Shown here piece by piece: positions 1 to 7,700 of a stretch of 64,000 nucleotides of DNA (positions are counted from its first letter, which is position 1; every line of letters begins with the position of its first letter). Source of the DNA: Sphingomonas canadensis (lineage in GTDB: Bacteria; Pseudomonadota; Alphaproteobacteria; Sphingomonadales; Sphingomonadaceae); assembly GCF_026013525.1 (NCBI RefSeq), contig NZ_JAPDRA010000003.1, positions 62,001 through 126,000 of the forward strand, given 5' to 3'. A model generated the notes under the pieces. That model saw only the letters and a list, made by a program, of their open reading frames with translations. It had not been told where the DNA came from and made no database searches. Made by a program: the position numbers and the translations under genes.

Positions 1-215
1 ACAACGGCCCGTCGTGGCGCGGGCGTGACGGCCGCTATTACTGCACCCGCCGCGACGGCTCGACCGGGCTGGTCGTGGGTGCGGCAGCCGGCGCGCTGAT
101 CGGCGGCAGCATGGATCGCCGCGGCAACAACACGACCGGCCTGATCGTCGGCGCGCTGCTGGGCGGGCTGATCGGCAACGAGATCGACAAGGGCAACGGC
201 CGCCACTGCCGCTAA
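1..215 (+). CDS. Glycine-zipper 2TM domain protein (3' end only)
   Basis: Only the C-terminal 70 residues lie in the window; the reading frame starts at base 3 and stops with TAA at 213-215. Two short Gly/Ala-rich hydrophobic segments (LVVGAAAGALIGGSM and LIVGALLGGLIGNEID) separated by a polar turn are the pattern of glycine-zipper 2TM proteins, which are small envelope or outer-membrane-associated proteins. The preceding Arg/Tyr/Cys-rich stretch (YYCTRRDG) is common in sphingomonad members of the family. The exact role is not known; the start codon is outside the window. Confidence 0.8.
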   Translation, partial: NGPSWRGRDGRYYCTRRDGSTGLVVGAAAGALIGGSMDRRGNNTTGLIVGALLGGLIGNEIDKGNGRHCR

Positions 216-240
216 GGCGCAGCAGGCAGCCAAGACAGGG

Positions 241-279
241 CGGGCCCGGTGCCACGGCACCGGGCCCGTCGTGTTTTTC
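241..279 (+). terminator. Rho-independent terminator after the glycine-zipper gene
   Basis: A perfect inverted repeat (arms 241-253 and 256-268) is followed by TCGTGTTTTT. A long GC stem with a T-run just downstream of the stop codon at 215 is a standard intrinsic terminator. purB converges from the other side. Confidence 0.8.
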
Positions 280-328
280 AGCCATGCCGAAGCGGCGCCG
301 GTCCGCTTCCCCGACGGTAAGGCCGGTT

Positions 329-1639
329 CTAGCCGAACACCCGGGCGAAGATCGTGTCGACGTGCTTCAGGTGATAGCCCAGATCGAACCGGTCCTCGAT
401 CTCCTGCGGGCTCAGCGCGGCGGTCACTTCCGGATCGGCCTTGAGCAGTTCCATCAGCGAGAGCGCGCCGTCCGATTCCCACACCTTCATCGCGTTGCGC
501 TGGACTATGGCGTAGGCGTCTTCGCGGCTCACGCCCGCCTGGGTGAGCGCCAGCAGCACGCGCTGCGAATGGATCAGGCCGCCCATCCGGTCCATGTTCT
601 TCTGCATCCGCTCCGGATAGACGAGCAGCTTGTCGATCACGCCGGTCAGCCGCGCGAGCGCGAAATCGAGCGTGATGGTGGCGTCCGGCCCGATATAGCG
701 CTCCACCGACGAATGGCTGATGTCGCGCTCATGCCACAGCGCTACATTCTCCAGCGCGGGCGTGACATAGCCGCGCACCATGCGGGCAAGGCCGGTGAGG
801 TTCTCGGTCAGCACCGGATTGCGCTTGTGCGGCATCGCCGAAGAGCCCTTCTGGCCGGGCGAGAAATACTCCTCGGCCTCCAGCACCTCGGTGCGCTGGA
901 GGTGGCGCACCTCGGTCGCGAGCCGCTCGATCGAGCTGGCGATCACGCCCAGCGTGGCGAAGAACATCGCATGGCGATCGCGCGGGATCACCTGGGTGGA
1001 AACCGGCTCCACCGTCAGCCCCAGCCTGGCCGCGACATGCGCCTCCACCGCCGGATCGATATTGGCGAAGGTGCCGACCGCGCCGGAAATGGCGCAGGTG
1101 GCGACATCCTCGCGCGCCGCGATCAGGCGCTTCCTCGCGCGATCGAACTCGGCATAGGCCTCCGCCATCTTCAGGCCAAAGGTGACCGGCTCGGCATGGA
1201 TGCCGTGGCTGCGGCCGATCGCCGGCGTCATCTTGTGCTCGATCGCGCGGCGCTTCAGCACCTCCAGCAGCTTGTCGAGATCGGCGATCAGGATGTCGCT
1301 GGCGCGGGCAAGCTGGACCGCCAGGCAGGTGTCGAGCACGTCGCTGCTCGTCATGCCCTGGTGCATGAAGCGCGCCTGATCGCCAACCTGTTCGGCGACC
1401 CAGGTGAGGAAGGCGATCACGTCATGCTTGGTCACGGCCTCGATCGCGTCGATCGCGGGCACGTCGATCGCGGGATTGGTGGCCCACCAGTCCCACAGCG
1501 CCTGCGCCGCCGCCTTGGGCACCACGCCCAGATCGGCCAGCGCCTCGGTGGCATGCGCCTCGATCTCGAACCAGATGCGGAAGCGCTGCTCCGGGGACCA
1601 TATGGCGGTCATCTCGGCGCGCGCGTAACGGGGGACCAT
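329..1639 (-). CDS. purB: Adenylosuccinate lyase
   Basis: A 436-residue member of the fumarase/aspartase superfamily. It cleaves SAICAR to AICAR plus fumarate, and adenylosuccinate to AMP plus fumarate, in purine synthesis. The superfamily signature GSSAMPHKRNP is near residue 265. The GRSHGIHAEP block carries the catalytic histidine region, and TSSDVLDTC is also present. Length and N-terminus (MVPRYARAEMTAIWS) match short bacterial PurB proteins, supporting the start at 1639. It is transcribed alone, convergent with the gene ending at 215. Confidence 0.97.
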   Translation of the reverse strand: MVPRYARAEMTAIWSPEQRFRIWFEIEAHATEALADLGVVPKAAAQALWDWWATNPAIDVPAIDAIEAVTKHDVIAFLTWVAEQVGDQARFMHQGMTSSDVLDTCLAVQLARASDILIADLDKLLEVLKRRAIEHKMTPAIGRSHGIHAEPVTFGLKMAEAYAEFDRARKRLIAAREDVATCAISGAVGTFANIDPAVEAHVAARLGLTVEPVSTQVIPRDRHAMFFATLGVIASSIERLATEVRHLQRTEVLEAEEYFSPGQKGSSAMPHKRNPVLTENLTGLARMVRGYVTPALENVALWHERDISHSSVERYIGPDATITLDFALARLTGVIDKLLVYPERMQKNMDRMGGLIHSQRVLLALTQAGVSREDAYAIVQRNAMKVWESDGALSLMELLKADPEVTAALSPQEIEDRFDLGYHLKHVDTIFARVFG

Positions 1640-1731
1640 CGGAAGCCTTTCGCTGGAGGAACGGCCGCGCCGATAGCAAGCGGGCGGCGGCGCAGCAAAC
1701 CTTGATCGGGGCTATCTGGCGGGAGCCCGCG

Positions 1732-2340
1732 CTAGCCCAGCGCCCAGCGGTAGCGGCCGGTGACCGGCCAGTCGCCCAGCGCGTCCTCCTCGCGCGCGCC
1801 GGCGCCGATATTGTGGATCACCATCGGCCCGCGCGCGCCCGCACGGTCTGAGACGATGCCGATGTGCGGCAGCCGGCCGGAGATCAGCGAGGTGAAGATG
1901 TCGCCCGGCTGCCACCCGGCGGGATCGCGCGGGACGGGCAGCGCGGCGCCCTTGCGCGACAGCCAGGCGCGCAGGTTCGGCACGCGGCGGTGATCGATGC
2001 TGGGATCGGGGCGGCGCAGGCCCCAGATCCTGGGATAGGCGGCGAAGGCGGCCTTCATGTCCGCGTGGACCAGCGCCTGGAGATCGAGCCCCAGCGCGTC
2101 GCGATAGGCGCGGATCAGCACATCGGTGCACACCCCCTTGGCGCGCGGCACGTCGCCCATCGGGAAGCGAAGCGCCGTATAGGCGGGGTCGTAGCGGAGC
2201 GTGACGCCGAGCTGGGCCCGCGCGGCGGCGATCAGCTTCGCGGCCCGGGGAGTCGCGGCGCGGGCGGGCGCCGCCGCGGCGCATGCGGCGAGCCCGGCGC
2301 CTATTCCCAGCAGCAGCGTGCGGCGATCGACCATGGTCAT
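1732..2340 (-). CDS. DUF1287 domain protein, exported
   Basis: The mature part contains the conserved DUF1287 features: GVCTDVLIRAYRDALG, then NPD/PDPSIDHRRVPNL, then WQPGDI followed by PHIGIVSD and a late HN. The family has an NlpC/P60-like Cys-His arrangement but no assigned reaction. The start at 2340 (MTMVDRRTLLLGIG) gives a short signal sequence with RR before a hydrophobic Gly/Ala core ending APARAA, so it may be a Tat or Sec substrate. ATG at 2334 is equally possible. The reading frame is open up to 2448, but that extension has no signal-peptide logic. Confidence 0.8.
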   Translation of the reverse strand: MTMVDRRTLLLGIGAGLAACAAAAPARAATPRAAKLIAAARAQLGVTLRYDPAYTALRFPMGDVPRAKGVCTDVLIRAYRDALGLDLQALVHADMKAAFAAYPRIWGLRRPDPSIDHRRVPNLRAWLSRKGAALPVPRDPAGWQPGDIFTSLISGRLPHIGIVSDRAGARGPMVIHNIGAGAREEDALGDWPVTGRYRWALG

Positions 2341-2516
2341 CCACAGATTCCGCAGCCTGTTTGCGACGAGCCGCAGCCTAACAGGGGCAGAGCGTGGCGG
2401 CAATGCGCACGCGGCGGAACCCGGTGCCGCCCGGGCTGGTTCAAACAATTGAATAAGCGTTATTTTCGGCGCGCCCGGAATGGCCCGCGCGCGCCCAGTT
2501 CACAAAAGGAGTAGCC

Positions 2517-2972
2517 ATGTACAAGGCCCTGTTGCTTACGGCCGTTGCCGCCGTCTCCGTCCCCGCGCTGGCGCAGGAGGCGCCGCCTGCGGGCGCGCCG
2601 CCGCAGGAATCGGCCCCGGCCCAGCCCGCAGCCGATCCCGCAGTTCCGCAGGAGGGTCAGGACCAGCCTACCGCCGCCGCCCCTGCGCAGGACCAGTCCG
2701 CCGCCCAGCCCGCGACCAGCGCGGATCAGGTCGCGGCCGTCGTCGGCAAGGAATTCGCGTCCTATGACAAGGACGCCAGCGGCGCGCTCGACAAGGCAGA
2801 GTTCTCCACCTGGATGGCGGCGCTGCGCAAGGCGTCCGATCCGGCCTTCGACGCCGGGACCGCCGAGGCCAAGGCGTGGAGCGAGGGCGCCTTCGCCCAG
2901 GCCGATGCCGACAAGAATGCCGGCATCAGCCAGGTGGAGCTGACGGTGTTCCTGACGCCGAAGGCGGGCTGA
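2517..2972 (+). CDS. Secreted EF-hand calcium-binding protein
   Basis: It starts with a clear Sec signal peptide (MYKALLLTAVAAVSVPALAQ), followed by a low-complexity Ala/Pro/Gln linker to about residue 75. Two EF-hand loops follow: DKDASGALDKAEF and DADKNAGISQVEL, each with Asp/Asn at alternating positions and a closing Glu. It is probably a periplasmic calcium-binding protein; its partner is unknown. The start is supported by AAAAGGAG seven bases upstream of ATG. Length 151 residues. Confidence 0.85.
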   Translation: MYKALLLTAVAAVSVPALAQEAPPAGAPPQESAPAQPAADPAVPQEGQDQPTAAAPAQDQSAAQPATSADQVAAVVGKEFASYDKDASGALDKAEFSTWMAALRKASDPAFDAGTAEAKAWSEGAFAQADADKNAGISQVELTVFLTPKAG

Positions 2973-3003
2973 CGCGCCGCGCGCGCTCTCCGGCCGCGCG
3001 AAA

Positions 3004-3040
3004 GGCGGGTCTGCCCCCTATCCCGCAGGGCAGGCCCGCC
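3004..3040. terminator. Bidirectional terminator between convergent genes
   Basis: Inverted repeat with arms 3004-3016 and 3028-3040 (GGCGGGTCTGCCC against GGGCAGGCCCGCC, one mismatch) in the gap between the EF-hand gene and the minus-strand gene ending at 3055. There is no clear T-run, so it is assigned from the stem and the convergent context. Confidence 0.55.
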
Positions 3041-3054
3041 GCCCCCGCGTCCGG

Positions 3055-3519
3055 TCAATTCAGCAGCGATCGGCCGTACATTCGGGCCGCGCCCATGCCC
3101 TTCACGATCTTCGAATCGCCGCCGGACGATTTGCCCTCGCAGCCATATTTGTGGGCGGCGTCGTTGAGCGTGCCGGCGGCGGGCGGCTTCGCCTCCATCT
3201 CCGATGGGCCGCTGCTGAGCAGCGTGTTGCCCGAATAGGCCTCGGTATAGCTGTAGCGATAGGTGCCCTTGACGCAGTCCGCCACGAACACGAAGGCGAA
3301 GCTGTCCGATCCGCTGGGCGCGGCGGAGCGCAGCACCAGCACCACGTCGAAACGGCGGGCGGTGTCCGGGCCGGCGACGGTGGTTCCCACCATAACCACA
3401 TTATCGTCGTTCTCGGTCAGGAAGCGGAAGTCGCCGTTGACGAGCTGGGCCGAAGCGCTGCCCGATGCGCACAGCGCGGCGGCGGCGATGGCGGCGCGGA
3501 TGGCGTGCCTGGCGATCAT
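3055..3519 (-). CDS. Exported hypothetical protein
   Basis: A 154-residue protein with an N-terminal signal peptide (MIARHAIRAAIAAAALCASGSASAQ). The mature domain shows mixed polar and beta-rich sequence with two cysteines (VADCVKG, YGCEGKSSGG) that could form one disulphide. It resembles in layout the protein at 7143-7583: signal peptide, a surface-adhesin-E-like beta domain of about 120 residues, a FVADCVKGTYRY-type motif and a Cys pair. Function unknown. The ATG is preceded by GGGAGAC about 10 bases away. Confidence 0.75.
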   Translation of the reverse strand: MIARHAIRAAIAAAALCASGSASAQLVNGDFRFLTENDDNVVMVGTTVAGPDTARRFDVVLVLRSAAPSGSDSFAFVFVADCVKGTYRYSYTEAYSGNTLLSSGPSEMEAKPPAAGTLNDAAHKYGCEGKSSGGDSKIVKGMGAARMYGRSLLN

Positions 3520-3641
3520 TCCTGTCTCCCTTGCATGCCCGGGAGAGAGCGCCCGGGACGATGGAACGCGCAGCGCGCCGGAGCGCGCAACGCCCGGAAA
3601 CTGAGCGATTCCCGCCGCTCGCGCAACCCTGCCGCCAGCTC

Positions 3642-4322
3642 TCAGATCAATCCCAGGCCGCGCATGCTGGCATGGCCTTCGGTGCCCATGATGACATGAT
3701 CGTGGACCGCGATCCCCAGCCGGCGGCCCGCGTCGATCAGGTTGCGCGTCACCTCCACATCGGCACGGCTGGGGGAAGGATCGCCCGAGGGATGGTTGTG
3801 GACCAGGATCAGCGCCGCCGATCCCAGATCGACCGCGCGGCGGATCACCTCGCGCACGTAGAGCGCGGCTTCGTCGATCGATCCCTCACTCATCAGCTCG
3901 TCGCGAATCAGCATGTTGCGGCTGTTGAGGTGGAGCACGCGGACGCGCTCCACCTTATGGTGCGCCATGTCGGCGCGTAGATAGTCGATCACAGCCTGCC
4001 AGTTGGCGAGCACCGGCTTCTCCGTCACCCGGGCGCGGAGCAGGCGCAGCGCGGCGGCATGCGCGGTCTTGATCGCGGCGGCGCTGGTTTCTCCCATCCC
4101 CGGTACGCGCGCCAGCGCCTCCGCGTCGGCGGTCAGCAGCCCGGCTATCCCGTCGAATTCCTTCAGCAGCGCCTTGGCCAGCGGCTTGGTATCGCGCCGG
4201 GGAATCGCCAGGGCGAGCAGATATTCGACCAGCTCGTGATCCATCAGCGCGTCCGGCCCGCCCTGGAACAGCCGCTGGCGCAGCCGCGCGCGGTGGCCGC
4301 TGTGATCGGGTGCGTCGGACAT
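3642..4322 (-). CDS. radC: RadC family protein (JAB/MPN domain)
   Basis: An N-terminal helix-hairpin-helix-like UPF0758 region (ARVPGMGETSAAAIKTAHA) is followed by a JAB/MPN metallo-domain with the zinc-ligand signature HNHPSGDPSPSRADVEVT. A complete metal site suggests an active JAMM-type hydrolase fold. The biological substrate of RadC is not established; a simple repair role has been questioned. The start at 4322 (MSDAPDHSGHRARLR) fits the family. An upstream in-frame ATG at 4376 adds an Ala/Arg-rich leader that is probably not translated. Confidence 0.93.
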   Translation of the reverse strand: MSDAPDHSGHRARLRQRLFQGGPDALMDHELVEYLLALAIPRRDTKPLAKALLKEFDGIAGLLTADAEALARVPGMGETSAAAIKTAHAAALRLLRARVTEKPVLANWQAVIDYLRADMAHHKVERVRVLHLNSRNMLIRDELMSEGSIDEAALYVREVIRRAVDLGSAALILVHNHPSGDPSPSRADVEVTRNLIDAGRRLGIAVHDHVIMGTEGHASMRGLGLI

Positions 4323-4392
4323 CGCGGCAGGGGTAGCGCGGCGCGCGGCGGCGGCAAAGCCCCCGCGATCGGGCATGAGTCGGGCAGGAGTG

Positions 4393-4421
4393 TTGACACG
4401 CCCGCCCCCCCTTCCTAATGC
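4393..4421 (+). promoter_or_regulatory. Putative sigma-70 promoter of the atp (F0) operon
   Basis: A perfect -35 hexamer, TTGACA (4393-4398), is followed 17 bases later by a weak -10, TAATGC (4416-4421), ending 75 bases before the atpI start. It lies in the divergent gap between radC and atpI. The -35 match is strong; the -10 is inferred. Confidence 0.5.
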
Positions 4422-4496
4422 GCCCGTGCCTTGGCGGGCTCGCCCCTTGGCACTTGCGTTTCGACGCCTGCGTCAACCGGCGTGACGGAGAAGCGA

Positions 4497-4814
4497 ATGG
4501 CCGAGAACGAGCCCGAACCGGAACCCCTCCAGGAGGATGCGCGCCTTGCCTCGCTAGACGAGCGGCTGAGGCGGGCAAAGCACCAGGAGGCGGTCAGGAC
4601 CGGCAGCGCGGACACGAAGGGCGATGCGGCCTATCGCCTGGGAAACCGCGTGCTGGCGGAGCTGATCGGGGGGATGGTGGGCGGTGCCGTGGTCGGGGGA
4701 ACGCTCGACTATTTCCTCGGCACTTCCCCGTGGCTCCTGCTCGCGCTGCTCTTCCTGGGCATCATAAGCGCGTTCAGGAACATCATCAGGCTTTCGAACC
4801 GGCGCCCGGAATGA
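4497..4814 (+). CDS. atpI: ATP synthase protein I
   Basis: A 105-residue AtpI-like protein with a charged N-terminus and two hydrophobic segments (LIGGMVGGAVVGGTLDYFLG, WLLLALLFLGIISAF). AtpI assists assembly of the c-ring and is the usual first gene of alphaproteobacterial F0 operons. GGAG seven bases before the ATG at 4497 selects this start over an upstream ATG at 4431. It is followed after 39 bases by atpB. Confidence 0.9.
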   Translation: MAENEPEPEPLQEDARLASLDERLRRAKHQEAVRTGSADTKGDAAYRLGNRVLAELIGGMVGGAVVGGTLDYFLGTSPWLLLALLFLGIISAFRNIIRLSNRRPE

Positions 4815-4853
4815 GTTTCGGGCGCTTGGCGCAATTGAGGACGGACAGCAGGC

Positions 4854-5636
4854 GTGGCGGCTGAATCAGGCAAGATCGACCCGATGCACCAGTTCCAGGT
4901 GCAGACGATCTGGGACGGCTTCACCATTGGTGGCCACCAGATCGCCTTCACCAACTCGGCGGCATGGATGCTCGTCACGGTGGTGGTCCTGTGGGCCTTC
5001 ATGCTGGGCGGCATGAAGCAGCAGGTGGTGCCGGGCCGCTGGCAGATGCTGGTGGAGAATTTCACCGGATTCGTCGCCAAGCTGGTGGACGACAACATCG
5101 GCAAGGGCGGGCGCAAATACCTGCCCTATATCTTCTCGCTGTTCATGTTCATCCTCTTCGCCAACTTGCTCGGGCTGCTGCCGCTGGGCATCTTCGGCGT
5201 CCACCCCTTCACCTTCACCAGCCACTTCACCGTAACCGGCGTGCTGGCGATCATGAGCTTCTCGATCGTGCTGATCGTGGGCTTCTGGAAGCACGGCTTC
5301 CATTTCTTCAGCCTGTTCGTGCCGCACGGCACGCCGCCGCTGATGATCCCGCTGATCTTCTGCATCGAGCTGATCTCGTTCCTGTTCCGCCCCTTCTCGT
5401 TGGGCCTGCGACTGTTCGTCGCGATGACCGCGGGGCACATTCTGCTCAAGGTGCTTGCCGGGTTCGTCATCAACTCCGCCAACGCCAGCCCGCTGTGGGG
5501 CGGCATCGTCGGCCTTCCCAGCTTCACGCTGATGGTCGGCATTTCGGCGCTGGAAGTGCTGGTGGCCGGCATCCAGGCCTATGTTTTCGCGCTGCTCACG
5601 TCGCTGTACATCCACGACGCCGAGCATTTGCACTGA
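4854..5636 (+). CDS. atpB: F0F1 ATP synthase subunit a
   Basis: A 260-residue integral membrane protein with 5-6 hydrophobic segments. The essential arginine of the proton channel lies in FSLGLRLFVAMTAGH, and the C-terminal helix LEVLVAGIQAYVFALLTSLYI matches subunit a. It forms the two half-channels against the c-ring. The GTG start (VAAESGKIDPMHQFQ) matches the N-terminus of sphingomonad homologues; an internal ATG (MHQFQVQ) is the alternative. Confidence 0.97.
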   Translation: MAAESGKIDPMHQFQVQTIWDGFTIGGHQIAFTNSAAWMLVTVVVLWAFMLGGMKQQVVPGRWQMLVENFTGFVAKLVDDNIGKGGRKYLPYIFSLFMFILFANLLGLLPLGIFGVHPFTFTSHFTVTGVLAIMSFSIVLIVGFWKHGFHFFSLFVPHGTPPLMIPLIFCIELISFLFRPFSLGLRLFVAMTAGHILLKVLAGFVINSANASPLWGGIVGLPSFTLMVGISALEVLVAGIQAYVFALLTSLYIHDAEHLH

Positions 5637-5681
5637 GTTTTTCGCAACCAACCAACCGTATCTACGCAGGAGTGATTTGAA

Positions 5682-5909
5682 ATGGACGCAGAAGCAGCAA
5701 AGCTCATCGGCGCGGGCATCGCGGCGATCGGCGCCGGCCTGGCCGCCATCGGCGTGGGCAACGTGTTCGGCTCGTTCCTTGAGGGCGCGCTGCGCAACCC
5801 GGGTGCGGCCGACGGCCAGCAGGGCCGCCTGTTCATCGGCTTCGCGGCCGCCGAGCTTCTCGGCCTGCTCGCGTTCGTCGTGGCGATGATCCTGATCTTC
5901 GTCGCCTGA
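5682..5909 (+). CDS. atpE: F0F1 ATP synthase subunit c
   Basis: A 75-residue hairpin of two membrane helices joined by the polar loop RNPGA. The proton-binding carboxylate is Glu58 (FAAAELLGLLAF). The Gly-rich first helix (GAGIAAIGAGLAAIGVG) is typical. No Na+-binding Gln/Ser pattern is apparent, so it is probably a proton-type ring. A good ribosome site, AGGAGTG, precedes the ATG. Confidence 0.97.
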   Translation: MDAEAAKLIGAGIAAIGAGLAAIGVGNVFGSFLEGALRNPGAADGQQGRLFIGFAAAELLGLLAFVVAMILIFVA

Positions 5910-5965
5910 TCTTTCCGGGTACGGGCCGGGGCACGCCCCCGGCCCGCGCTTAGGATGGGACTGAA

Positions 5966-6457
5966 ATGCCTCAGATATCCCAGCTTGCCGAAACCTTCGC
6001 GTCGCAGCTCTTCTGGCTGCTGCTGACGTTCGGCATCGTGTTCTTCTTCATCGGCCGGGGCATGGCGCCCAAGGTGATGTCGACCATCGACGCCCGCGAC
6101 AAGTCGGTTGCCGACGACATCGCCGCTGCGGAGGCCGCGCGCGTCGCTGCCGACGCCGCCGAGGAGGACTGGCGCGCTCGTGAGACGGCGGCCCGTGCCG
6201 CCGCCCAGGAACAGGTCGCCAAGGCGCGTGCCAAGGCCGCCGCCGCCAGCGAGAAGACGCTCGCCAAGGCCGACGCCAAGGCCGCGGAAAAGCTGGCCGC
6301 CGCCGAGGCGCGTATCGCCGAGGCGAGCATTGCCGCCGCTGCCGAGATCGAATCGGTCGCGGCCGATGCGGCGAAGGATATCGTGGCGCGCGTATCCGGT
6401 GCGAAGGTCACCGAGGCCGAGGCTCTGAAGGCAGTGAAGGTTGCGCTCGATGGCTGA
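5966..6457 (+). CDS. atpF': F0F1 ATP synthase subunit b' (peripheral stalk)
   Basis: A 163-residue protein with one N-terminal membrane helix (FWLLLTFGIVFFFIG) followed by a long Ala/Lys/Glu-rich helix that forms the coiled peripheral stalk. It is one of the two diverged b-type subunits usual in alphaproteobacteria. Its stop codon overlaps the start of the next b subunit by 8 bases, consistent with heterodimer assembly. Confidence 0.92.
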   Translation: MPQISQLAETFASQLFWLLLTFGIVFFFIGRGMAPKVMSTIDARDKSVADDIAAAEAARVAADAAEEDWRARETAARAAAQEQVAKARAKAAAASEKTLAKADAKAAEKLAAAEARIAEASIAAAAEIESVAADAAKDIVARVSGAKVTEAEALKAVKVALDG

Positions 6458-7055
6458 CGAAACCACCCACGGCGCTCCCGCCGCGGAGCATGGCGCGGAA
6501 GCCGCGCACGGCACCACCGCGAGCACCCAGGCGCATGGCGGCGCGGCGGAGCATCACGCCGATCCGGCGGTGTTCGGGCTCGACGCCACCGTCTGGGTCT
6601 CGATCGCGATGGCGGTGTTCATCGCCATCCTGCTCTGGAAGAAGGTGCCCGGGCTGGTCGCGCGCGGGCTGGACGGCCAGATCGCGGCGATCCGCGCGCG
6701 GCTGGACGAGGCCAAGGCGCTGCGCGCGGAGGCCGAGGCGCTGCGCGACGAATATGCCCGCAAGATCGCCGGGGCCGAGGCGGATGCCGCCGCGATGATC
6801 GAGCAGGCCGACGCCGACGCCAAGGCGCTGGTCGCCAAGGCCGAGGCGGACGCCAAGGAACTGACCAAGCGCCGCGCCAAGATGGCCGAGGACAAGATCG
6901 CCGCCGCCGAGCGTGCCGCGATCGCCGAGATCCGCGCCCGCACCGCCGATGCCGCGGCCAAGGCCGCCGCGGCGATCATCGCGGAGAAGCACGGCGCCGC
7001 GGCCGACAAGGCGCTGGTGGACCAGACGATCGCGGGTCTGGGCCGGCTCAACTGA
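6450..7055 (+). CDS. atpF: F0F1 ATP synthase subunit b
   Basis: A 201-residue protein. It has a His/Ala/Glu-rich N-terminal leader (about 45 residues), one membrane helix (TVWVSIAMAVFIAILLW), then a long Ala/Glu/Lys coiled coil. It pairs with b' to tether F1 to F0. The ATG at 6450 (MADETTHG), 8 bases inside the previous gene, is preferred over the ATG at 6441. The F1 genes are not in this window, as in other alphaproteobacteria where F0 and F1 are separate operons. Confidence 0.92.
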   Translation: MADETTHGAPAAEHGAEAAHGTTASTQAHGGAAEHHADPAVFGLDATVWVSIAMAVFIAILLWKKVPGLVARGLDGQIAAIRARLDEAKALRAEAEALRDEYARKIAGAEADAAAMIEQADADAKALVAKAEADAKELTKRRAKMAEDKIAAAERAAIAEIRARTADAAAKAAAAIIAEKHGAAADKALVDQTIAGLGRLN

Positions 7056-7107
7056 GCTTGAAGGGGGCCTGTGCCGGCGATCGGCGCGGGACGCGATAGC
7101 GAATATG

Positions 7108-7143
7108 GCGGGCGGTGCCGATGGCGCCGCCCGCTCGCGTTTT
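7108..7143. terminator. Terminator after the F0 operon
   Basis: Stem arms 7108-7119 and 7123-7134 (GCGGGCGGTGCC against GGCGCCGCCCGC) are followed by TCGCGTTTTC. It lies 53 bases past the atpF stop and abuts the stop of the convergent gene, so it may serve both directions. Confidence 0.75.
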
Positions 7144-7583
7144 CAGAGGCCGAGTTCCGCATAGGCGTCGTCCATCGGATCGTCGGAGATCCGGGTGCCG
7201 CCCACGCCCTTGCACACGAAATCGAACGCGCCCTGATTGATGCTGCCGGGCTTCGCGGTCTTCTTCTCGTTTATGGTGACCGATGCTTCGGTGAGGAAGA
7301 TGTTCCCGTCCTCATCGATGTAGCTGTATTCGGTGGTGCGGAAATAGCCCGCCGAGCAGTGATAGACGGTGCGGACCTGTGCCGCGTAGATGTCGCCGTC
7401 CAGCGGCTTGGCATAGACCGACTGGGTCAGCACCTCGATATTCCCGCCGACGTTCTTGAAGCTGTCGAGATCGACATACATCACCGTGGTGTCGCCCACG
7501 GCCACCCGGTACCAGCTCGTCGCCGAGGCCGCGGCCGGCGACATGAGGACAGCCAGCGCGCTGGCGGCAAGCAGGATACGCAT
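7143..7583 (-). CDS. Exported hypothetical protein
   Basis: A 146-residue protein with a signal peptide (MRILLAASALAVLMSPAAASA). The mature domain begins SWYRVAVGDTTVMYVDLDS, reminiscent of surface-adhesin-E-like beta domains, and contains two cysteines (VYHCSAG, FVCKGVG). Function unknown. GGGGAGG nine bases before the ATG at 7583 fixes this start; the frame is open far upstream but only as a shadow of the divergent kinase gene. It is convergent with atpF. Confidence 0.8.
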   Translation of the reverse strand: MRILLAASALAVLMSPAAASATSWYRVAVGDTTVMYVDLDSFKNVGGNIEVLTQSVYAKPLDGDIYAAQVRTVYHCSAGYFRTTEYSYIDEDGNIFLTEASVTINEKKTAKPGSINQGAFDFVCKGVGGTRISDDPMDDAYAELGL

Positions 7584-7700
7584 CGAAACCTCCCCATATG
7601 GCGCGGGGCATACGCACCCCGGCCGGCAAGTCTGCCACGCCGCCGCAGATGCGAAAAGGCCAGACATTGCCCGGCAACGCAAAACGCCTAAAACTTGGGC

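Noticed and set aside
284..1705. Long plus-strand open frame opposite purB
   Set aside because: It is the complement of a clear purB gene; the translated sequence is rich in Arg/His/Gly/Leu without any motif, as expected for antisense of GC-rich coding DNA.
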